From contig BFEA01000573.1 of NCBI GenBank assembly GCA_003427395.1, positions 729,431 to 764,618 on the forward strand: 35,188 nt of DNA, given 5' to 3'. This document shows, piece after piece, positions 29,505 to 35,188 of this stretch (the first letter of the stretch is position 1; each line of letters begins with the position of its first letter). The stretch is from Chara braunii. Taxonomy: Eukaryota; Streptophyta; Charophyceae; Charales; Characeae. The position numbers and the translations under genes are program-made. The notes below the pieces were generated by a model, which was not told where the DNA came from, ran no database searches, and saw only the letters and a program-made list of their open reading frames with translations.

Positions 29505-29815
29505 GAAGTCACATTACCCAACTCTTAAACCCTCCAGGCAGATAAATCACAATAAGAACTATAACCCAACCTGAACGAGGTCACATTATCCGGCTGGGGT
29601 AAGAACAAAATGACGTAGCATGGTCAACTAAGTTACAAGTAACAATTTACAGAGGTATGACAATCAGAACTGACCGCGACCACATTGTTTGACTTTCAAA
29701 AAAACAATACAATACATCAAACAAATATGACCGAAACCACATTATTTGGATACAAAAAAAAAAAAAGTCAATAAATATTTACAATAACTAAAGTTGATTG
29801 AAGCCGCATTGTCTA
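29505..29815 (+). repeat. Degenerate tandem array around GACCGAAGCCACATTATTTGACT
   Basis: CACATT-centred units occur near 29510, 29582, 29681, 29738 and (CGCATT) 29805, spaced 57-99 bp. This is the third array type in succession. Confidence 0.6.
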
Positions 29816-31549
29816 GTTCCAGAGGAAATATAATTAAACAACAGAGACTCGATTAACGAAAACAAAATTACCTTCCGTCCATCTTCCTTTAGTTATCCCT
29901 TAGTCTGATTTCACTTCAAAATCAAATGAAACCGAGATTCATGTACACATTATTTTTAGTTAATCTGATTAAGTCCTAAAAAAAAAACAAAGTCATAAGA
30001 AAATACATGCATACCTCTCAGACAAACTCGAGAGATGTAACGATAGGGGTATAGTGGGTCCACACAAGGCATACCTGACAATTCTCTGCTTCCAGAATCT
30101 CGCCTAAATTCGGGCAGAGCTCCCGCAATTGGTGGGGTGAATCTCCCACAAAGGCTTTGGCATGGATTATGGGTTGCGATTCCGCATGTCACCTTCCTCT
30201 CTGAACCAAAGATCAACCTAAGAGCAAAAAGGATAGAAAAACAACCATTAAGTCTCTCATATACAAGGGAGGTGCACTCAAACTTGCGTGAGAGGACCTT
30301 CAAACCTTGAATCGCCTGAAGGTCCCGCAATGATGGTAAAAAATGCAGCGAGAATGGTCGACTCGTAGTCAATACGCAGAACAATTACATTCTGACAAAC
30401 CTCTAGGTTGCAGCGATGTTCCCCCATATAGTGGTTGGTCACCTCTCCAAGTTATCGGGTTTCCACCCCAGACAAAACAACAATTGCGCAGTCTAGAAAG
30501 CTTGCATTTGAATAATGCGCATCCCCTTATGTTCTATTCAAATTACATGTGAAAACGCAACAACTTCATCAAACTCGGCGAGCCTAACAGTTGTGCACAG
30601 TAATGTAGCCACATAGCAATGCGGAGCGCAATACCTAGTAAGGACACAATACAGCACAGCGAACGCAGCAAAGGCCCAACAACAGTGTTGCGCACGACCA
30701 AGCAGCAAACGCACAACCGTAGCAAAAGCTTAGTAAGCAACGACTATACCTCCCCATGCCTACGTCTCGATGACACCCCTCTTTAAACTTTAGATGGTCG
30801 AAGTTGTCCAAAACCAGAAATGCATTCTTATACTATCGACGAAGAACAAGTCACAACGAAGTCGATTGTCACAGCATTATGTGTTTGTCACCCCTGCAGA
30901 TTGTAAGTGAGGTTCCCCTTCTCAACGGCGGTCAGCATCCTAACCACGATCGCATTACTAATCCATCAAAGCTAAAGATGACAGTGTAAACCGTTGTCGT
31001 CAACAATAGTGACCGATTTCAGTCAGATCTTACCCATGCAGCTCGTTACTGTGGGCAGGTTCAACCAAATAGAATGTGCAAAATGAGTCTGACCGTTCCG
31101 CTAGAACACGAAAGGAGAGAGTCGCTCATCACCGACCAGCAATTAGGTAGGTTTCTCTCTCTCCCTTAAGCTTCCTTTCTAACTCTATACAGTTATCTCC
31201 ACCTCGCGGAGTCTAGCTCGTGCGCTAACCTTCCTCTACCTTACTATCCTACCTTATTTCATACTATGCATTGATTCCCCGCTCTGCCTTGCTTCCTCTC
31301 TACTTCGTCTCATAACGTATGTTCCCTTCTTTCCTCGTAGCTCGTGCCTCTACGCATAACTGCACCTACCCACCCGAATGACCATGGTCAGTTGAAACTG
31401 AAGGGGGAAGACGAAGATGACGAGATGGAACGGGGAAAAACACCTCTTCACGAAAATGTGGAAGGCAATCTGGGTGCTAATAACGAGGACCAACGCCAAG
31501 ACCTCAACCAACAACTATACACATTGCACAGTGAGTTCCATGACTGCAT
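29816..31549. other. Unassigned DNA, no gene seen
   Basis: A - strand frame of 142 codons (29956-30384) shows no motif I know. A C/T-rich stretch covers about 31150-31340. No splice-site-supported gene can be argued from sequence alone. Confidence 0.35.
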
Positions 31550-31785
31550 TGTCAAGCGCATCGGTCCCGCAGGGGGACGCTCTCGGTCGTGTCACACAAG
31601 ATTTGATGCAGGACTTCTTATCCGTGTGCAGAGTAGCTTCGTCGCCGCTCCGGCTAAGTGTGTCAGCCATACCTCTCGTGAACCCCTACGACAGGATAGG
31701 GCCACGCGAGGTACAACTTACCTTCGCCCAAGGGGCTGTCACCACCCTTGAACAAGCGTAGTATCCCCACCGAGTTGAACCCGTC
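31550..31785 (+). repeat. Unnamed repeat family, copy 3
   Basis: It matches the core and start of the right arm of 26470-27165 on the same strand: 'GTCAAGCGCATCGGTCCCGC', 'TCGCCGCTCCG', 'CCATACCTCTCGTGAACC', 'CTACGACAGGATAG', 'GCTGTCACCACCCTT'. Left arm absent. Copy 1 is in the opposite orientation. Confidence 0.6.
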
Positions 31786-31942
31786 AGTCTCACCACGGTT
31801 CTCGGAATCGACCACTAAGTCAAAAGTTGAAAGTAATAATAAAACTAATAATAATAATACGAGAAACAAAAAGACAGACGGAAAAGGGACCATTGTCGCC
31901 GCTCCTTTTGACGTCGCGCACTCTCAGTGGGGCCTGAGTGGG

Positions 31943-32000
31943 GTGAGTGGGGTGTGCATGGTTGCACTTGTGCCGTTGAAACATCGCACACCCCACTCAC
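31943..32000. repeat. 15-bp perfect inverted repeat
   Basis: GTGAGTGGGGTGTGC (31943-31957) and its exact complement (31986-32000) are separated by 28 nt that contain a small GCAC/GTGC hairpin. Stem is GC-rich and uninterrupted. Confidence 0.8.
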
Positions 32001-33340
32001 CTGGGCAAGGATTCAACTCTCACCCGCGAGCGCACCGTCGACCTCGGACGAGGCCGCATTGGCGCAACTTGCAAAAAGCACTGCAAGTACCCTTGTAAGG
32101 GTATTTGGTAGGACAACGTGCAGTAGTAGGATCGGGATCGGGATTGCCATCACGATCAAGACAATGTCAATAAGGCTAAGGCGTCAATTCAAATAAAAAT
32201 ATTGAGCAACTTGGCGGTCGGGCGGAATCAGGATTACGACTACGAGCGTTAGAATCACGACGGCGATGGCGACCAGTAGGATCACTATATTAGTGCGCAC
32301 GGTCACGCTCCACTACTCACCAAACGTGAAAAAAAAAATTAACGAAGTCTCCTACAAAAAAAAATTGAGATTCATGGCCAAAAGGAGGTTGGTTGTTGCG
32401 CTTCCCACCTGGTAGGAATGAGAGTGGATCTTTCATCAGAACATGGGAAGATATGTACCGAAATTTGCGCAGTTTAGCCCGCAGCTCGACTATCGATTAT
32501 TTCCTCACCGTCAATTCTTCCTCTCTCCGACCTCTCCGCGTACCTCGTTTCCGCTCTCACCAAATATACAAGAAAGTATATCTTCTCCTAAATTATAAAA
32601 AAAAAGATGCATCACAATTTTCCATTCAGATCCAATCGCCTCCTCCTTCTCTATCTACCCTTCGTTTTTGCCTTTCCCAACATTTTTTCCTCATCGTGTT
32701 CCTCGATTCCAATTCCCCTGCTCAGGCAACGTGACTGTTACTTACCCTTTCAATATTGTGCACGCACCTGATCATCATAACGGTCAGGTTCATTAAGAAC
32801 ATATCTTGTTAAAAAAAAAGCGATGAAACCAGGTCGGATGGAGCAATAAGACGAATTTGACTATGACAATAGTGACAACCATGATCGTCGTCCGGACGAG
32901 GAAGACAATCGCAACGATGCAAAGAATCGTAACAAGGTGATAAATGAGGGGATGATGAGCACGAAAACGATCACAACGACCTTCCATAATACCACGATGA
33001 ATGAGACCGGGATGAAACACCACATCGGAGATTTTCGCAAAGGTGAGCACCATACCTCGTTTTCCTCCCTCGCCTTCACTTCGCACAACCTCCAGCGTCT
33101 CTACAAGTTACGTCAGTCCTATAAACGTGATTTTGGCATTTCCATTCGACTCATAATGCTGGATAATCCAGAAATGTACATTTGCGTGCTCGTTTTCATT
33201 CGAAAATGGTGAGGTACGCGTCCACCCATGCGCCCACTTCTTTGTCCTCGTTGTCTTCGTCAACGTCGACATCCTAAGTTTCAAGCATCGTGCAATCCCA
33301 CTGTACACTAATTAGTTGCGTTCACACAAAAAATAAAAAG
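32001..33340. other. Unassigned DNA, no gene seen
   Basis: It has frames of at most 113 codons without motifs. Stretches near 32110-32290 and 32830-33010 are rich in short GAT/GAC/ACG words (cryptic simplicity), which opens chance frames on both strands. Confidence 0.35.
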
Positions 33341-33436
33341 ACAAGTCCCGATCACGATTTATGCATGTCATCCGTGTGGAGGGGTCATGCTAATTTTTTG
33401 TGTATCATTCCAATTTTAACGGATGTCCCAAGGGAC
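33341..33436 (-). pseudogene. U6 snRNA pseudogene
   Basis: On the - strand the sequence starts GTCCCTTGGGACATCC, continues TTAAAATTGGAATGATACA, then TTAGCATGACCCCT and GGATGACATGCATAAATCG, and is followed by a T-run (33335-33339 as A on the + strand). It is collinear with plant U6 over its length. Differences: the 5' hairpin loop lacks 2 nt, the ACAGAGA box that pairs with the 5' splice site reads ACACAAA, and the GCGCAAGG part is changed. No plant-type TATA box is visible about 30 bp upstream. I read it as a non-functional copy. Confidence 0.8.
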
Positions 33437-34382
33437 TGCATCATGGGCAGCTGCCTCGATACTTCCTTCAAGGGACTGTTCGGTCCTAGGTAATTCAAAT
33501 TCGTAGTATCTTACTCACCTGCAACTAGTGAAGTTCAAACTCAAGTCTGTATTTTAACAGTTCCTGGGTATACAAACTGCATCAAGTCCGACGGTGAGGC
33601 TCGACCAGGACTTCCTCCAATTCCGCAGATCGGATCCATAGTTGGGACTACCAACAAACCCGATGGGGATAGCCTCACCTAACCCTCTACCCTCCGGTTT
33701 CCTTCAAGATGTCTTGTTGCTCCCGTGTCGTCGCCTGCTAGCCTCGATCCCTGTACCTCCGCCGTAACAATCTAATGACGTAACCAACAATGTTTATACA
33801 CCTGCCCGGGACAAATTGAATTACTAACCAACAAGTCATGACATAACCAACAAGTCATGACGTAACCAACAAGTCATAATTCATAACCAAACTTATGTTA
33901 AAAGTAAAAAACTTTTAAAAAATAATGAATTACCAATAATTGAAAAAATAGGTATGTCTAATAAATTATTATAGAGATAGACCATGTGCGGATTGACCGA
34001 AAAAAAACAAAAACGAGTCTGAAAAACCCCAAAACTGTTTTGGGGGCTCGACTCCTTAGTGGGGAAGGGTCCTGGACTTTTTTTTTTTTTTTTTAATTTG
34101 GCAGATCCGGACCTGTCGGACCGCACATTTGGAGTTTGGATTGAATCCAGACCATCTGAATGGTGGTCCGAACGTCTGGATCGTAGTCATGGTTTTTATC
34201 ACGTGTAATAGTTAAACCCTTATGATGATGTTCCTTAAAAAGGAAAAAAAAATCGATTAGGAAGCAATGGCTCGTTGAACAAATTATTTTTGTTAGAATA
34301 CTCCATAAAAGTAGCATATAGAAAACAATACTCGTTTCGGTTATAAAATAGTGCATGTTGCCAACCATTTTGGGACGGGCAA
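33437..34382. other. Unassigned DNA with a short tandem repeat, no gene seen
   Basis: Apart from the 19-bp repeat at 33825-33881 and a T-run at 34079-34094, nothing is recognisable. Confidence 0.4.
33825..33881 (+). repeat. 19-bp tandem repeat, three copies
   Basis: TAACCAACAAGTCATGACA is followed by the same unit with a final G, then a third unit diverging in its last 4 bases. A partial unit precedes it near 33781. Confidence 0.85.
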
Positions 34383-34410
34383 CCTCCTATTGACAATCTG
34401 TCAATAGAGG
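34383..34410. other. Hairpin, 9-bp perfect stem extended to 12 with a bulge
   Basis: CTATTGACA (34387-34395) pairs with TGTCAATAG (34399-34407) around loop ATC. CCT/AGG extends the stem past one bulged C. Confidence 0.7.
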
Positions 34411-35104
34411 GCTATAGGTGATGTATGCAAAAATTATATATAAGGGGTACTTAAAAAGTCTACAAGGTTTGATGGCCACAATAACAAATATTTCATAACC
34501 GCTGGGCTACTATTTGTCGTGAAACTTGTAGATGAAAAATCTTGTAAACTTTTTTTACTATTCGTAATCAATAGAGGATGCATTATACACCTAAAACGTT
34601 TTTTTTTTGCATTGGTTCTATTGGTTCGTGAGACCAAAGCAATAGTGTGAATGATATGCATTTTGGGGGAGGGGTTTGGAGGAGGCGTCGAGCAATTACC
34701 AGGTTGAGGACAGGTAGAAATGCATCATAATAATTCATACGAATGAGTTTTGCTAAAAAATGAAATGGTGTAAGGGGTCGAGGCCCAGACCTAGCATAGT
34801 TTCACTTGTGGCAGTGTGACCAAGACCCTCAGAAAGAGGATGTGACTACATGACTATTCTTCATGTTTATATTATATTAAAAAAATAAATAAAAATAAAG
34901 GATCATAGATTGAGTGTTTATTTATTTTTTAATAATTTTAATAAAATAAAATATACATTCTTTGATGAGAGATAATGTTGGTGGCACGGGAACACAATTT
35001 TATCTCCTTGCTATTACAAGTAGGCCCACATTATTTTGACTCAGTAGACAAGTTCGTAAAAAAAAGGTTTGTTTTTCAAACAACACTGGGGGCAATCGTT
35101 GTTA
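34411..35104. other. Unassigned AT-rich DNA, no gene seen
   Basis: It contains T- and A-runs (34602-34609, 34879-34908) and no motif-bearing frame. Confidence 0.4.
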
Positions 35105-35113
35105 TGTGTGTGT

Positions 35114-35188
<75 letters not shown>
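35105..35188 (+). repeat. (TG)n microsatellite, runs off the window
   Basis: About 40 TG units with one TA interruption near 35118. Right end not seen. Confidence 0.97.

Noticed and set aside
28275-29815. CRISPR array
   Set aside because: Units are long, highly diverged and lack constant repeats with unique spacers. The genome is eukaryotic.

Overview
The window reads as a repeat-dominated, intron-era nuclear sequence from a plant-lineage eukaryote. I see no intact host protein-coding gene. It holds layered, decayed transposable elements, homopolymer A/T runs, microsatellites, two U6 snRNA-derived sequences and one sequencing gap. The style of the gag-pol polyprotein, the Penelope-type element with an N-terminal GIY-YIG nuclease and the tRNA-iMet type primer site fit a streptophyte alga such as Chara. 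That assignment is inference from family resemblance, not shown by the sequence.

Layout. 1-1560: low-complexity DNA plus a fragment (about 960-1441) of a hAT-like non-autonomous transposon and an inverted relic of a second one. 1581-7243: a degenerate Penelope-like element (PLE) on the + strand. Two ~585-bp direct terminal repeats flank one decayed reading frame: damaged CCHC knuckle, charged coiled coil, Ser/Pro/Arg-rich linker, GIY-YIG endonuclease, then reverse transcriptase. The endonuclease lies before the RT, the permuted order. 7640-7865: end of a small hAT-like MITE. 8028-17545: a hAT-like element of about 763 bp, with CAGGGTT-type ends and an exact 8-bp target duplication. It is split by a complete but dead Ty3/gypsy chromovirus-like LTR retrotransposon (8270-17020, - strand) with two 919-bp LTRs, primer site, polypurine tract, gag and pol. 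18129-18408: a second short hAT-like MITE.

18490-20790 is the most unusual part. It contains at least fourteen perfect stem-loops of 7-9 bp with loops of 10 nt or fewer, half of those loops exactly 4 nt, every stem different in sequence, several nested inside further 8-10 bp stems. In the middle lies the 3' half of U6 snRNA running into a poly(A) tract and a 58-N gap. I cannot assign it to a known RNA or transposon.

21060-35188 has no recognisable genes. It holds three copies of an unnamed repeat family (about 23050-23520, 26470-27165, 31550-31785), the middle one a fold-back with ~230-bp arms. It also holds several degenerate tandem arrays (24940-25265, 28275-28945, 29140-29450, 29505-29810), a U6 pseudogene on the - strand (33341-33436) and a (TG)n run at the right edge.

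Nothing here works as an operon or pathway. The story is successive insertion and decay: hAT element first, LTR retrotransposon into it, then mutation of both. The open question is what the hairpin-rich block with its U6 piece represents.
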